Shown piece by piece: positions 32,541-42,160 of a stretch of DNA of 64,000 bases (within the stretch, counting starts at the first letter, position 1; each line of letters opens with the position of its first letter). Both the position numbers and the translations under genes were made by a program. The DNA comes from DATMER01 sp040349255 (GTDB taxonomy: Bacteria; Acidobacteriota; Thermoanaerobaculia; Multivoradales; UBA5704): positions 1 through 64,000 of the forward strand of contig JBEQUE010000111.1 in the NCBI GenBank assembly GCA_040349255.1. Direction: 5' to 3'. The notes below the pieces were generated by a model. It had not been told where the DNA came from and made no database searches. It was given only the letters and a program-made list of their open reading frames with translations.

Positions 32541-33202
32541 CTCTCCTCCTTTCCGACACGGGCAAGGGAGAGGGCGCGGGCGATCCGGCCGCGGCTCTCT
32601 TCGTCGTCGGCCCCGAGCAACGGCGCGCCGATGCCGAAGGCGACCGCTCCGGCCCGGGCATACGCCGGGATCTCGTCCACGCTGAACCCGCCCCCGGCCA
32701 GCATCGGGATGTCCCCGAGCGGCTGCCGGATGGTGGAGAGGTAGAGCGGTCCGCCGACCGGAGGCAGGGGGTAGACCTTGACCAGGTCCGCCCCGAGCTC
32801 CCGGGCGAGGACCACCTCGGTGCAGGTCAGGGCGCCGAGGATCAGGTAGAGGTCCGCCTCCCGGGCGATCCGGGCGACGTCGGAGCTGACATTGGGGGTC
32901 ACGATGAACTCGGAACCGGCCGCCACCGCCTCCCGCGCGCGATCCGCGGTGGTGACGGTGCCCATGCCGATCCAGGGAGGGCCTCCCTGGGCTCCCTGGG
33001 ATCGCCGGGCCAGCATCTCCCGCACGAGTCGGGGGGCGTCGGGCACCGAGAAGGTGATCTCGACCAGCTCGATGCCGGCGTCGGCGAACAGGCGGGCCTG
33101 CCGCGAAGCCTCTTCGAAGGAGCTGGAGCGCACCACGGCGACCACCGGCGACCGGCGGAGGCTGAGGGCGACCAGCGAGCGGATTTCCACGGTTGTAGTC
33201 AT
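32537..33202 (-). CDS. eda: KDPG/KHG aldolase family protein
   Basis: A 221-aa class I aldolase of the 2-dehydro-3-deoxyphosphogluconate/4-hydroxy-2-oxoglutarate family. GIELVEITF carries the catalytic Glu, GMGTVTTADRAREAVAAG the phosphate-loop region, FIVTPNVS follows, and ADLVKVYPLPPVGG holds the Schiff-base Lys. It acts in the Entner-Doudoroff pathway or sugar-acid catabolism; there is no edd gene nearby. A TAAACT box sits 9 nt before the ATG with no ribosome site. It is coupled to the downstream 138-aa gene. Confidence 0.88.
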   Translation of the reverse strand: MTTTVEIRSLVALSLRRSPVVAVVRSSSFEEASRQARLFADAGIELVEITFSVPDAPRLVREMLARRSQGAQGGPPWIGMGTVTTADRAREAVAAGSEFIVTPNVSSDVARIAREADLYLILGALTCTEVVLARELGADLVKVYPLPPVGGPLYLSTIRQPLGDIPMLAGGGFSVDEIPAYARAGAVAFGIGAPLLGADDEESRGRIARALSLARVGKEER

Positions 33203-33211
33203 GCGGGCGGG

Positions 33212-33217
33212 AGTTTA
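33212..33217 (-). promoter_or_regulatory. -10 box (TAAACT) of eda
   Basis: TAAACT ends 9 nt before the eda ATG on the minus strand; no ribosome-binding site is present. Confidence 0.4.
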
Positions 33218-33313
33218 TCATCCTCTCGCGCAGCCGCCCCCGAGACGGTCGAAAGCCCATCCTTCCGATGAGCTGGCGCTCCCTTCCGGGTTATCATGCA
33301 CGGGGAACGGGGG

Positions 33314-33319
33314 TAATCT
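33314..33319 (+). promoter_or_regulatory. -10 box (TAATCT) of sigma factor gene
   Basis: TAATCT ends 9 nt before the ATG at 33329. No Shine-Dalgarno lies between them. Confidence 0.4.
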
Positions 33320-33328
33320 CCGCTTCCT

Positions 33329-33874
33329 ATGGAAGCAGAAGACCAAATGGCAGTGTCCGATCAGCCAGTAGACAGGGAGCCCATCGACGAGCTCCTGCGG
33401 CGGCTCCGCCCCAGGCTGAAGCAGGTGCTTGGCCGGTACCGGATCCCGGCGCCGGATGCCGAGGATCTCGTCCAGGAAGCCCTCATCTCGACGATCCAGA
33501 AGTGGGAGACGATCCAGGACCCCGAAGCCTGGCTCCTCGTCACCCTGCGGAACCGGTGCGTCGTCTACTGGCGCAAGCGGCGCAACACGCTCTACAACTC
33601 GGTGGACACGGCCATCCTCGAGCTGCTCTCCGAGCCGGTCGCCGCGCCGCAGGAGCGCGCCGAGCTGCTCTGGGACCTCAACAACCTCCTCGAGGAGCTG
33701 CCGCCGCGCTGCCGCAAGCTGCTCCAGCTGCGCTACGGCCTGGGCTACGACTCGACCGAGGTGGCCGAGAAGATGGGCTACCACCCGTCGAGCGTGCGCA
33801 AGGTCGCCCGCCGCTGCATGGCCGCGTTGACATACCAGATGGTCACGCGCGGCTTCACTCGCGAAAACTTATAG
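33329..33874 (+). CDS. sigma-70 family RNA polymerase sigma factor (ECF type)
   Basis: A 181-aa ECF-like sigma. Region 2 (~20-75) has LKQVLGRYRIPAPDAEDLVQEALI and WLLVTLRNRCVVYWRKRR; region 4 (~120-170) has LEELPPRCRKLLQLRYGLG and the HTH STEVAEKMGYHPSSVRKVARRC. No anti-sigma gene follows; the convergent trmJ ends 10 nt after its stop. It may therefore be regulated by other means. It has a -10-like box 9 nt from the start and no ribosome site. Confidence 0.88.
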   Translation: MEAEDQMAVSDQPVDREPIDELLRRLRPRLKQVLGRYRIPAPDAEDLVQEALISTIQKWETIQDPEAWLLVTLRNRCVVYWRKRRNTLYNSVDTAILELLSEPVAAPQERAELLWDLNNLLEELPPRCRKLLQLRYGLGYDSTEVAEKMGYHPSSVRKVARRCMAALTYQMVTRGFTRENL

Positions 33875-33884
33875 GGTTTTTCCC

Positions 33885-34607
33885 CTACTTCTTCTCCAGT
33901 ATCCGTTGCGTCCGCCGGCAGATGCCGCGCAGGATCGACACCTCCCGGCTGTCCGGACCGGCCCTGGCCACCAGGCGCCGGAGGTCGCGCAGCACGCCCT
34001 CGAAGCTGCTGTCGCGGTCGAAGCCGATGCGCTGCAGGACGTCGGTGGCCTGCCCGAACAGGCCGTCGATCTCGGCCGTGGTGGCCGGCGGCTCCGGGTG
34101 GCCGACCGTGGCGGGCGGGGGAATTTCCTCACGGGCCTGGAACAGCTCGTAGGCCACGACGAGGACGGCCTGGGCGAGGTTGAGCGTCGGCTGGGCCGGC
34201 GAGCACGGGATGGTGACCAGGAGGCTCGCGAGGGCGAGGTCGTCGTTGGTGAGCCCACCGACCTCCGGGCCGAAGACGAGCGCGGTGGGAGTGCCTGGCG
34301 GGTCCTGGGCGAGCCGGGCGGGCAGCTCCCGGGGGTGGAGGAGCGGCACGTCCCAGCGCCGGTCGCGGGCCGAGGTGGTGCCGACCACGCGCCGGAACGG
34401 GGCGAGGGCCTCGGGCAGGCTCGGCCTGCGCTCGCAGGCGTCGAGCACGTGCTTCGCGCCGACCGCGAAGGCCGTGGCCACCCGGCCGATCTGCGCCGCC
34501 GGCTCGACCACGATCAGCCGGTCGAGCCCCATGTTCGCCATGGCCCGCGCCGCGGACCCGACATTGCCCTCCTCCCGGGGCCGGACGAGGATGACGGCTA
34601 CGCTCAT
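33885..34607 (-). CDS. trmJ: TrmJ-like tRNA 2'-O-methyltransferase (SpoU/TrmH family)
   Basis: A 240-aa SPOUT enzyme. Motif 1 is ILVRPREEGNVGSAARAMANMG, motif 2 ALVFGPEVGGLTNDDL and motif 3 IPCSPAQPTLNLAQAVLVVAYEL, forming the trefoil-knot SAM site. The C-terminal helical extension is typical of TrmJ, which methylates position 32 of several tRNAs. The assignment within SpoU enzymes rests on length and the C-terminal helix. A TACAGT box lies 8 nt upstream of the ATG. It is divergent from the 98-aa gene, sharing an inverted repeat in the spacer. Confidence 0.88.
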   Translation of the reverse strand: MSVAVILVRPREEGNVGSAARAMANMGLDRLIVVEPAAQIGRVATAFAVGAKHVLDACERRPSLPEALAPFRRVVGTTSARDRRWDVPLLHPRELPARLAQDPPGTPTALVFGPEVGGLTNDDLALASLLVTIPCSPAQPTLNLAQAVLVVAYELFQAREEIPPPATVGHPEPPATTAEIDGLFGQATDVLQRIGFDRDSSFEGVLRDLRRLVARAGPDSREVSILRGICRRTQRILEKK

Positions 34608-34615
34608 GGGCGGGA

Positions 34616-34678
34616 ACTGTACCGGAAGTTTCTTGACAGCCGCGTCGCCGGAAGGCTAGTTTGAGGCGAAACTTCCGG
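34616..34678. promoter_or_regulatory. divergent promoters with 10-bp inverted repeat
   Basis: Plus strand: TTGACA (34633-34638), 18-nt spacer, TAGTTT (34657-34662), reading toward the 98-aa gene. Minus strand: TACAGT (34621-34616), reading toward trmJ. Perfect 10-bp arms CCGGAAGTTT (34622-34631) and AAACTTCCGG (34669-34678) bracket the plus promoter, and one arm abuts the minus -10. Confidence 0.55.
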
Positions 34679-34693
34679 GGGAGGGAGCAACGA

Positions 34694-34976
34694 ATGAGCC
34701 CGAAGGCCTACCTGATTTTCACCGGGAGCGGTCCAATCCTGGTGCTGTCCACCTATCCCGAGCTGACCGACGATCGGCTGCTCGGCAAGCTGCGCTACAA
34801 GGGGATCGAGAAGTTCATCGCCTACGAGGTGGCGCTGGACGCGGTGCGGTCCCGTTACGAGAGCTCCTACGCGAACGTGTCCAAGGACCTGGAGTCCGAG
34901 GAGGACCTGCGGGTGCTCGACTTCAACGGCCACCAGATCATGGCGAACTTCTCGCTGGACTCGCTGGGGGAGTCGA

Positions 34977-34990
<14 letters not shown>
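34694..34990 (+). CDS. conserved small cytosolic protein, function unknown
   Basis: A 98-aa acidic protein starting MSPKAYLIFTGSGPILVLSTYP and ending LDFNGHQIMANFSLDSLGES. It resembles small 'cytosolic proteins' of unknown function seen in many bacteria, but I cannot assign a role. It has a GGGGGAGGGAG ribosome site and a sigma-70 promoter with a perfect -35 TTGACA, one of the strongest in the window. Its end overlaps the convergent maf gene by 14 nt. Confidence 0.7.
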
Positions 34991-35557
<567 letters not shown>

Positions 35558-35561
<4 letters not shown>

Positions 35562-38065
35562 GGGTAGTAGCCTCGCACGGTCTTGGCTTCCATGCCGGGC
35601 TTCGCCATCTTGACCTCGACCGAGCGGAACTTCTCCTCCCGGCTCTGGTTCGAGGACTGGTAGGCCAGGAGGTACTGCGAGCGCAGCTCCTTCTCGACCT
35701 CTTCGAAGGTCTTCGTCAGATCACCGCCGACGCCCACGAAGTAGGCCCGCCCGCCGGTCTCCTCGGACAGCCGCTGGAGCTTGGTGCGGGTCTCGAAGTC
35801 CTTGAGATCGATGCCGATCGAGTAGATCGACACGCCGCTGCGCCGGGCGTACTCCAGGGTCTCGGCGAAGCTGTACTTGCTGCCGTAGTCCTGGCCGTCC
35901 GAGAGCACGATGATCGCCCGCTTCCCCTTCAAGCCCCCGAAGTAGTAGAGCGCATAGACGATGCTGTCGTGGAGCGCGGTGTCGCCCTCCGCAGTCAGGC
36001 CGGCCAGGCCGCCGGCCAGCACCTCCTGCTGGTTGGTGAAGCGCACGGCGAGCGTCGGCTGGTCGGCGAAGGTGATCACCGCGGCCCGGTCCTTCGGGGT
36101 GATCACGTTCTCGAAGAAGTTGAGCGCGCCGCGGACCGCGGCCTCCATCTTGCCGCCGCCCTGGTCGCCCATGGAGCCCGAGGTGTCGAGGAGCACGCCG
36201 GCGTAGATCGGCACGTCCTTGACCAGCTCGAAGCGGCGGACGTCCTGCTCCACGCCGTCCTCGAAGACCTTGAAGTCGTCCCGCCCCAGACCCTCGACCG
36301 GCCGGCCGCGGCCGTCCACCACCGAAGTGAACAGCTCCACGAACTGCACGTCCATCTGATCCGTGAAATCGCCCGGCACGTTGACCAGGACCGTGTCCTC
36401 GGTCGAGTTGCCGTCCGCGAGATAGGCCACGGCGCGGACGTAGGTGAGCGCCTGGCCCTGTGGGATGAGGACCGGCTGCACGTACGGCGGCTGGAAGAGG
36501 GTGGCGACCAGGGTCTCGTTCAGATAGAGCTCGACGCGGTCGAGCGTCTCGCCTTCGGGCAGATCGACCTGGGCCTGGGCGCGGAGGCCCGACTTGTAGG
36601 CCTTGCCGGCCTGCGGCTCCACGAGGCGGATCGAGAAGCGGTGCGGGCCCGAGTTGATGACGATCTCGTCCTCGGCCAGCTTCTGGCCCGAGGCGCCCAG
36701 GGCCACGGCCGTGACCCGGTGGAGGCGCGGCTGCTCGCCGACGTTCAGCTCGACGCTGTAGGGCGGGCGCGCCTTGGTGAGGACGTTCTTGCCGTTGAGC
36801 AGGAAGCTCACCTTCGCGATGCCCTCGCCGGTCGCGGTCGCCTCCAGCCGGATCTTGCCGGTGATCAGGCCCGGCGGCGGCGGCAGGATGCGGATCGACT
36901 GCTCGTCCGAGAGCGCCGGGCCGGAGTTGGCCTCGGCGAGCGCCGCGGCCGCCGTCGTCGCCGCGGGTGGGACCGGGACCGGAGCCGCGGCCGATTCGAC
37001 GGACGGCACCTCGAGCTCGCGCTCCTGGCGGAAGAACTTCTTGCCGCCGGTGTCCTCGACGCGCAAGACGAGCGTGTAGCTGCCGGGCCGCAGGTAGCGC
37101 TGGAAGACGAGCGGGATCGTCCCTGCGGCTGTCTCGGACTCGGGGAGCACGAAGCGGTAGCGGAAGTGCTCGAAGAGATCGCCCTTGTAGAGCACCTCGC
37201 CGTCCACCGTGAAGGTGTAGGACGGGTTGCCCTTGATCACCTCGGGCCGGACGTCCTCCTTGGGGACGCTGACCAGCGCCTGCACCGTGGTGCGGCTGCC
37301 GTAGCGGCCCGGAAAGGAGAGGTCCACCTGGGCCGGAAAGGTGCCGGCGCCCTCCGGCAGGTCGGTCGAGTAGGAGAGGAAGGCGGAGAGCCACTCGGCG
37401 CCGGGGTCGGGGATGACCTTGTTCTTGACCTGGGTCCAGTCGAGCGCCCGGCTGAGCTGGCCCAGGACCTCGTCGCCTCGCGGGCAACCCTGGACGATGG
37501 CCTGCTGCAGGGCGAGGCCGGTCATCCCGCGCGTCTCGTGGGAGAAGCTGAGGAGGCCCGAGATCCCCTCGTTCGGATACCAGAGCCGGAACGGTCCGCG
37601 CCGGACGAAGACCAGCGTGAAGTCGCCGCGGATGCGGTCGGTGCCGCCCGGGTAGGCCCAGATCTCCATCGGCAGGAGGACGTCGGGGCAGGGGCTGCGC
37701 ATCACCTCGGCCGGCTCGCCATGGAAGAGGAGCATGAGCGCCCGGTCCTCGGTGATGTTGCCGAAGCGCTCCTTCGCGATCCGGATCCGGTCCTCCCAGT
37801 TGACCCGCAGCTCGTTGACCGCGGTCTTGGGGAACGGGTCGCGCTGCTGCCAGAAGCGCTGGATGAAGGCGTCGCGCTGGTACTCCTGCTTCAGGCCCAG
37901 GAACGCGGCGCGCTCCTTCTCGTTGATCAGCGGCGCGACCTCCTCCAGGAACTTCCGGTGGCGCGGATCGAGGTTGTCCGGCGCGGGAGGCGACTCTTGG
38001 GCGAAAGCAGGGAGAGCGACGAGGAGGAGCGGGAGAAGGCGGTGGGCGAGGGACCGGTACGACAT
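35558..38065 (-). CDS. secreted GWxTD / VWFA-related protein (paralogue A)
   Basis: An 835-aa exported protein. A signal peptide (MSYRSLAHRLLPLLLVALPAFA) is followed by a GWxTD-type domain (~30-115; FLGLKQEYQRDAFIQRFWQQRDP), Ig-like/beta domains, and a C-terminal VWA domain (~600-800) with an intact MIDAS (LLDTSGSMGD). It belongs to the 'VWFA-related Acidobacterial' group. It probably acts in the periplasm or at the cell surface in adhesion or assembly; the exact role is unknown. ATG preceded by TACCAT 7 nt upstream. Two paralogues lie at 42-47 kb. Confidence 0.88.
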
Positions 38066-38108
38066 CCTCGGGATGGTACCACCGGGACCGGAAACGCGGG
38101 GCGGAAGC

Positions 38109-38306
38109 GCCACGCGTTGTGGCGCCGCGCCACGGTCGGGGATGACCCGCTCCCCAGCCGTGGCGCCGAGCCACGAGGTGTGGCGTCGCGGCGCCGAGCG
38201 TGGCGCCTCCATCCCCTGCGTCCGCGCCTCGCCACGAGGCGTGGCGCCTCCCCACGCGTGTCCGCGCCGCGCCACAAGGCGTGGCGCCTCCGCCCCACGT
38301 GTGGCG
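38109..38306. repeat. clustered GCCAC-N5-GTGGC palindromes
   Basis: At least five short palindromes of one type occur within 200 bp: 38109-38123, 38127-38167 (long loop), 38170-38184, 38231-38248 and 38271-38288, plus partial ones near 38205 and 38294. Consensus GCCACgaGGcGTGGCGCC. The units are spaced irregularly and differ by a few bases. Confidence 0.75.
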
Positions 38307-38345
38307 TGAGAAGGAGACCCACTCGGCGCTCTGGAGGGAGGGGGC

Positions 38346-38384
38346 GCCCTCTCCTGCGGAGCAGGGGAGGGGTCGGGGAGGGGT
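38346..38384. repeat. diverged CCCTCTCC-type repeat
   Basis: GCCCTCTCCTGCGGAGCAGGGGAGGGGTCGGGGAGGGGT, read in parts, follows the same pattern (palindrome plus CTCCCC tail) as the 54-bp repeat but with many differences. Confidence 0.5.
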
Positions 38385-38392
38385 CTTCCCGC

Positions 38393-38398
38393 TACAAT
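38393..38398 (+). promoter_or_regulatory. -10 box (TACAAT) of TIR gene
   Basis: TACAAT ends 10 nt before the GTG at 38409. There is no ribosome-binding site, so the transcript is probably leaderless. Confidence 0.45.
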
Positions 38399-38408
38399 TC
38401 TCTCCATA

Positions 38409-41373
38409 GTGTCCAAGAAAACAGTCTTCCTCAGCTACAGCCACCGGGACGAACGCTGGAAGGAACGGCTCGAGACGGCCCTGAAGACGCTGGGCATCCG
38501 GGAGGGCGTCGAGGTCTGGAGCGACCGTCGGATCGGAGCGGGCGACGGCTGGGAGGCCGAGATCCTGGCGGCGATGGACCGCGCCGTGGTGGCTGTCCTC
38601 CTGATCTCGAACGACTTCCTGGCCTCCGAGTACATCCGGAACGTCGAGGTCCCCCACCTCCTGAAGCGTCGGGACCAGGGAGCCCTGCGCCTCCTCCCCT
38701 TGTTCGTCCATCCCAGCACGTGGAAGGAGATGGACTGGCTCACTCCGATCCAGGGCCGGCCCAAGGATGCGAAGCCGCTCTCCAGGTGCCGGAAGGCCGA
38801 GGCCGACGAGCACCTCTCCGCCGCTGCCCAGGAGGTCCGGGGGTGGTTGAACGATGACGCCAAGGAGCGAGTCTCCAAAGCCCCCGAAGGGGGCGCAGGC
38901 ATAAAGCCTGGGGTTTCAACCCCAGGTGAGCGAGCCCCCCAAACCACCCCAAGCCCCGAAGGGGCGCAGGCACGGGTGCGGGGTGGCAGTCCCGCGGGGT
39001 TGGATGGTGGTATGCCTGCGTCCCTTCGGGACTCGGGGGATCGGGGTGGCCGTTTTCCAGGGGTTGAAACCCCTGGCTATATGCCGCCGTCCCTTCGGGA
39101 CTCGCCACCCCGCCTCGACGTCGGCCGCCTGCCCATCGCCGGACCTTATCTAATAGGTAGAGAGACCGAGCTCGCCCGGCTGGATGCCGCCTGGGAGGAC
39201 CCCAACATCCGGGTCCTGGCCCTCGTGGCTTTCGGAGGCACGGGCAAGTCGGCCCTGGTCAGCCGCTGGCTGCAGAACCTTTCCCTGGACGGCTATCGCG
39301 GAGCCCGGCGAGTCCTGGATTGGTCCTTCTACAGTCAGGGCAGCGAGCAGGATCGGGTCGCCTCCGCCGATCGCTTCCTGGACCACGCCTTGGCTTGGTT
39401 CGGAGATCCCGATCCCAAGGCCGGCGCGGCCCGGGATCGCGGGCTCCGATTGGCCGAGCTAATCCGCCAGGAGAAGACCCTGCTTGTCCTCGACGGCATT
39501 GAGCCGCTCCAGCATCCTCCGAATCATCCGCTGGCCGGTCGGCTGAGAGGCCCTGGGCTCGCGGCATTGCTCAAGGCTCTGGCTGCTGGGAGCTCAGGTC
39601 TGTGCGTGATGATCACCCGCGAGCGCATCGCCGATCTGGAGGGTCTCCCGGCCGCCCCGCAGGAGGATCTGGAATCCCTCTCCCCAGAGTCCGGAGCGGA
39701 ATTGCTGAAGGCGCTCGGGGTCAAGGGGAAGGACTCGGAGCTGCTGGCCGCCTCGAAGCGGTTCGGCAACCACGCCCTGACACTCTCGCTGCTGGGTGGC
39801 TACCTGGCCCGGGCCTGCAGAGGCGATATTCGCCGCAGCGAGGAGGTGGACCTCGCCGGAGCCGCCGAGAAGAAGGGCGGCCACGCCCTGCGGGTCATCG
39901 GCACCTATGCCTCCTGGCTGGGAGAGGGTCCGGAGTTGGCGGCCCTCCGCCTGCTGGGGCTGTTCGATCGACCGGCCCAGCCCAAAGCCATCGCGGCCCT
40001 GCGGGCGAAGCCAGCCATTCCGGAGTTGACTGAGCCGCTGGTGGACCTGGGAGAGGAGGATTGGCAACTGGCGCTCTCCAGTCTCCGGGAGCACGGTCTT
40101 CTGCTGGCCGCCGATCCTCACCAGCCGGGCATCTTGGACGCCCATCCCCTGGTCCGAGTCTATTTCCAGAAGGATCTCCAGACTTGCCGTCCGGAAGCCT
40201 GGGAGGCGGGCAACCTGCGTTTGTACGAGCACCTTCAGAAGGAGGCGCCGGACTTGCCCGACACGCTGGAGGCCATGGAGCCGCTGTTCACCGCAGTGAT
40301 CCATAGCTGCCGGGCAGGGCGCCACCAGGAGGTGTTCAAGAAGGTCTACCGGCGGCGCATTCAGCAGGGCAGTGAGTTTTACAGTACCAATAAGCTCGGG
40401 GCCTTCAGCTCGGATCTGTCAGCACTGTCTGGGTTCTTTGATCGTCTCTGGGGCCAGCCCTCGGCGCGCCTCACTTCTAGTGATCAGGCGTTTGTTCTTA
40501 ACGAGGCGGGTTTTTGCCTGCGTGCCCTAGGCCGGTTGGCGGAGGCGGTTCCGCTGATGGAGGCGGGGCTGAGGCAAGACGAGGGCCAGGAGAATTGGCG
40601 GAATGCAGCCGCCACTGCCAGCAACCTCAGTGAGCTGACCCTGACCCTAGGAGAGGTGACTCGTGCCGTATCGTTTGGGAAGCAGAGCGTCGCTCTGGCC
40701 GACCGCAGTGGCGATGCCTTCGAGAAAATGGATAACCGGACAGTACTGGCCGATGCCCTGCACCAGTCGGGCCGTTTAGGCAAGAGCGAGGAGACATTTC
40801 GCGAGGCGGAGGCCCTCCAAGCGGAGCAACTCGGCCCCCCCGGTTCTACTCGCTCGCTGGTTATCGGTACTGCGACCTGCTGCTGTGTCGTGGTGAACCT
40901 GAGGCGTGGGAGGAAGTGCGGAAGCGGGCAGAGCAAACGTTGGCCGAGAACCGGAGTTGGTACCCGCTCCTCTCCATCGCCCTGGATCACCTGAGCCTCG
41001 GCCGGGCGCACCTGCGCCTCAGAGACTTCGCCAACGCCGCGGAGCACCTAGAGCGGGCAATGGAGAACCTGCGGCGGGCGGGTCAGGAACAATATCTACC
41101 CTCTGGACTTCTGGCCTGGGCTGCCCTGCGGCGGCTCCGGAAGGACTGGGCATGCGCAGAGGCGGACCTCTCCGAGCGCTGGAGATCGCGGAGCGGGGTC
41201 TGATGCGCCTCCACGAGTGCGACGCGCACCTGGAATGGGCGCGGCTCTGCCAGGACCGGGGAGACCGGGAGGGCATGAAACAGCACTTAGTGCGGGCTCG
41301 GAAGCTAATGGAGGAGACGGGGTATGGGCGGCGGCGGGGGGAGGTGGAGGAATTGGAGGGTCAGTTGCGTTGA
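38409..41373 (+). CDS. TIR domain-STAND NTPase-TPR protein, with two frameshifts
   Basis: A multidomain protein of ~988 aa if two -1 shifts are repaired. The TIR domain spans ~1-150 (VFLSYSHRDERW; candidate catalytic Glu in WEAEILAAMD). A repeat-derived linker (~158-232) follows, then a STAND-like NTPase with Walker A FGGTGKS (~275-281) and Walker B LLVLDG (~358-363), then winged-helix and TPR-like repeats to the end. Frame 1 stops at 40994. Homology passes to another frame at a seven-C run (40835-40841; YSLAGYRYCDLLLC continues it), and again near 41176-41182 to ...EWARLCQDRGDREGMKQH. Such TIR-STAND proteins are candidate NAD-depleting phage-defence effectors. Decay, sequencing error or slippage cannot be told apart. 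GTG start. Confidence 0.8.
38881..39101. repeat. six-hairpin palindromic element inside the TIR gene
   Basis: Six hairpins: CCCCCGAAGGGGG (38881-38893), CCTGGGGTTTCAACCCCAGG (38907-38926), GCCCCGAAGGGGC (38953-38965), GTCCCTTCGGGAC (39020-39032), CCAGGGGTTGAAACCCCTGG (39057-39076) and GTCCCTTCGGGAC (39089-39101). The left units and right units are inverted copies of one another. The frame stays open through it. Confidence 0.85.
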
Positions 41374-41422
41374 GACCTCACCCCTGCCCCCTCTCCCGAC
41401 CCTCCGCCCCCGGGAGAGGGGG
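41371..41422. repeat. diverged CCCTCTCC-type repeat at TIR gene stop
   Basis: From the TGA stop onward, CCCCTGCCCCCTCTCCCGACC...CCCCCGGGAGAGGGGGC follows the layout of the 54-bp repeat and again starts at a stop codon. Confidence 0.6.
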
Positions 41423-41460
41423 CACGCATCCGAACCTGTTACTGATTTCCGAGGACCCAG

Positions 41461-41868
41461 TCACAGGTCCAGAAATCTCACGGGAGTAAGGATCGGGATG
41501 TCCTGATACTCACTCAGGGACAGGAGGTGGCGATCTCCGGAGACGATGGCCGCCGCCCGAGCCGTCAAGGCGCAGGCGAGAACCATGTCATCGTCGGGGT
41601 CCTCTTCCACCACGGCCGGGACCGAGGACGGGTGGACGATCCTGGCAAGGGCGGAATAGCCGAGCACCAGGTCCCGGACCTGCAGTCCGGCCGCGCTCAG
41701 CCGCCGTAGGAACTTCTTCCTCTGCAGCACCTCGTCGAGCTCGGCGAGCAATGCAGGGCTGGTGAACAGCTCGATGCGTCCGGCGCGGGCCAGCTCCAGT
41801 ACCCGTTTCGACGGGCCTTGCCACAGGAGACCGGAGATGACGACGTTGGTGTCAGCGACCGCCCGCAT
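41461..41868 (-). CDS. PIN-domain toxin (putative, COG1569-type)
   Basis: A 135-aa PIN ribonuclease. MRAVADTNVVISGLLWQGPS carries the first Asp, SPALLAELDEVLQRKKF the Glu, EEDPDDDMVLACALTARAAAIVSGD the later acids, and LLSLSEYQDIPILTPVRFL is the C-terminal motif of this subgroup. The start is set at the Met of MRAVADT, giving a 17-nt overlap with the antitoxin gene; a start nine codons upstream is less likely. It forms a TA pair with the upstream gene. Confidence 0.85.
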   Translation of the reverse strand: MRAVADTNVVISGLLWQGPSKRVLELARAGRIELFTSPALLAELDEVLQRKKFLRRLSAAGLQVRDLVLGYSALARIVHPSSVPAVVEEDPDDDMVLACALTARAAAIVSGDRHLLSLSEYQDIPILTPVRFLDL

Positions 41869-42118
41869 TCGCTCGGCGCTGCGCGCGGACGGCATGGATC
41901 TCGGATTCGACTTCCTCGTCGGTCAGCGGAGCCAACGGCAAGGAGGCAAGACGGTCGGCAGCCTGAAAGAGACCGTCGATGCGGCGACGGCGAAGCTCCT
42001 CCCGCAGGAGAATCTCCAGAGCCATGGGATCGAGCAGCCCGTTGTCCTTCGCCTCCCGGGCGAGACTGTCCGGAAGGTTCAGCCTGATCTCCAGCTCTAC
42101 CTTCGTCTCTTTATCCAT
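41852..42118 (-). CDS. antitoxin-like protein paired with PIN toxin
   Basis: An 88-aa protein. KVELEIRLNLPDSLAREAKDNGLLDPMALEILLREELRRRR, in parts, reads as a ribbon-helix-helix-like N-terminus, and a charged tail (LTDEEVESEIHAVRAQRR) would bind the toxin. This pattern is common upstream of COG1569 PIN genes. The leader has TACACT 20 nt upstream of the ATG and a GGAG site between. It is the first gene of the pair. Confidence 0.75.
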   Translation of the reverse strand: MDKETKVELEIRLNLPDSLAREAKDNGLLDPMALEILLREELRRRRIDGLFQAADRLASLPLAPLTDEEVESEIHAVRAQRRANAGGR

Positions 42119-42160
42119 GTTCCGATCTCTCCGCCATCAGTGTACACGACCTTTTACGGA

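Larger units (their letters stand above)
38066..38408. other. 343-bp intergenic region of short palindromes
   Basis: No gene is seen. It holds a cluster of GCCAC...GTGGC palindromes (38109-38306), a member of the CCCTCTCC repeat family (38346-38384), and the -10 box of the TIR gene. Confidence 0.7.

Noticed and set aside
38881..39101. CRISPR-like array inside the TIR gene
   Set aside because: The repeats are palindromes of different kinds in inverted order with uneven spacing, not direct repeats with unique spacers.
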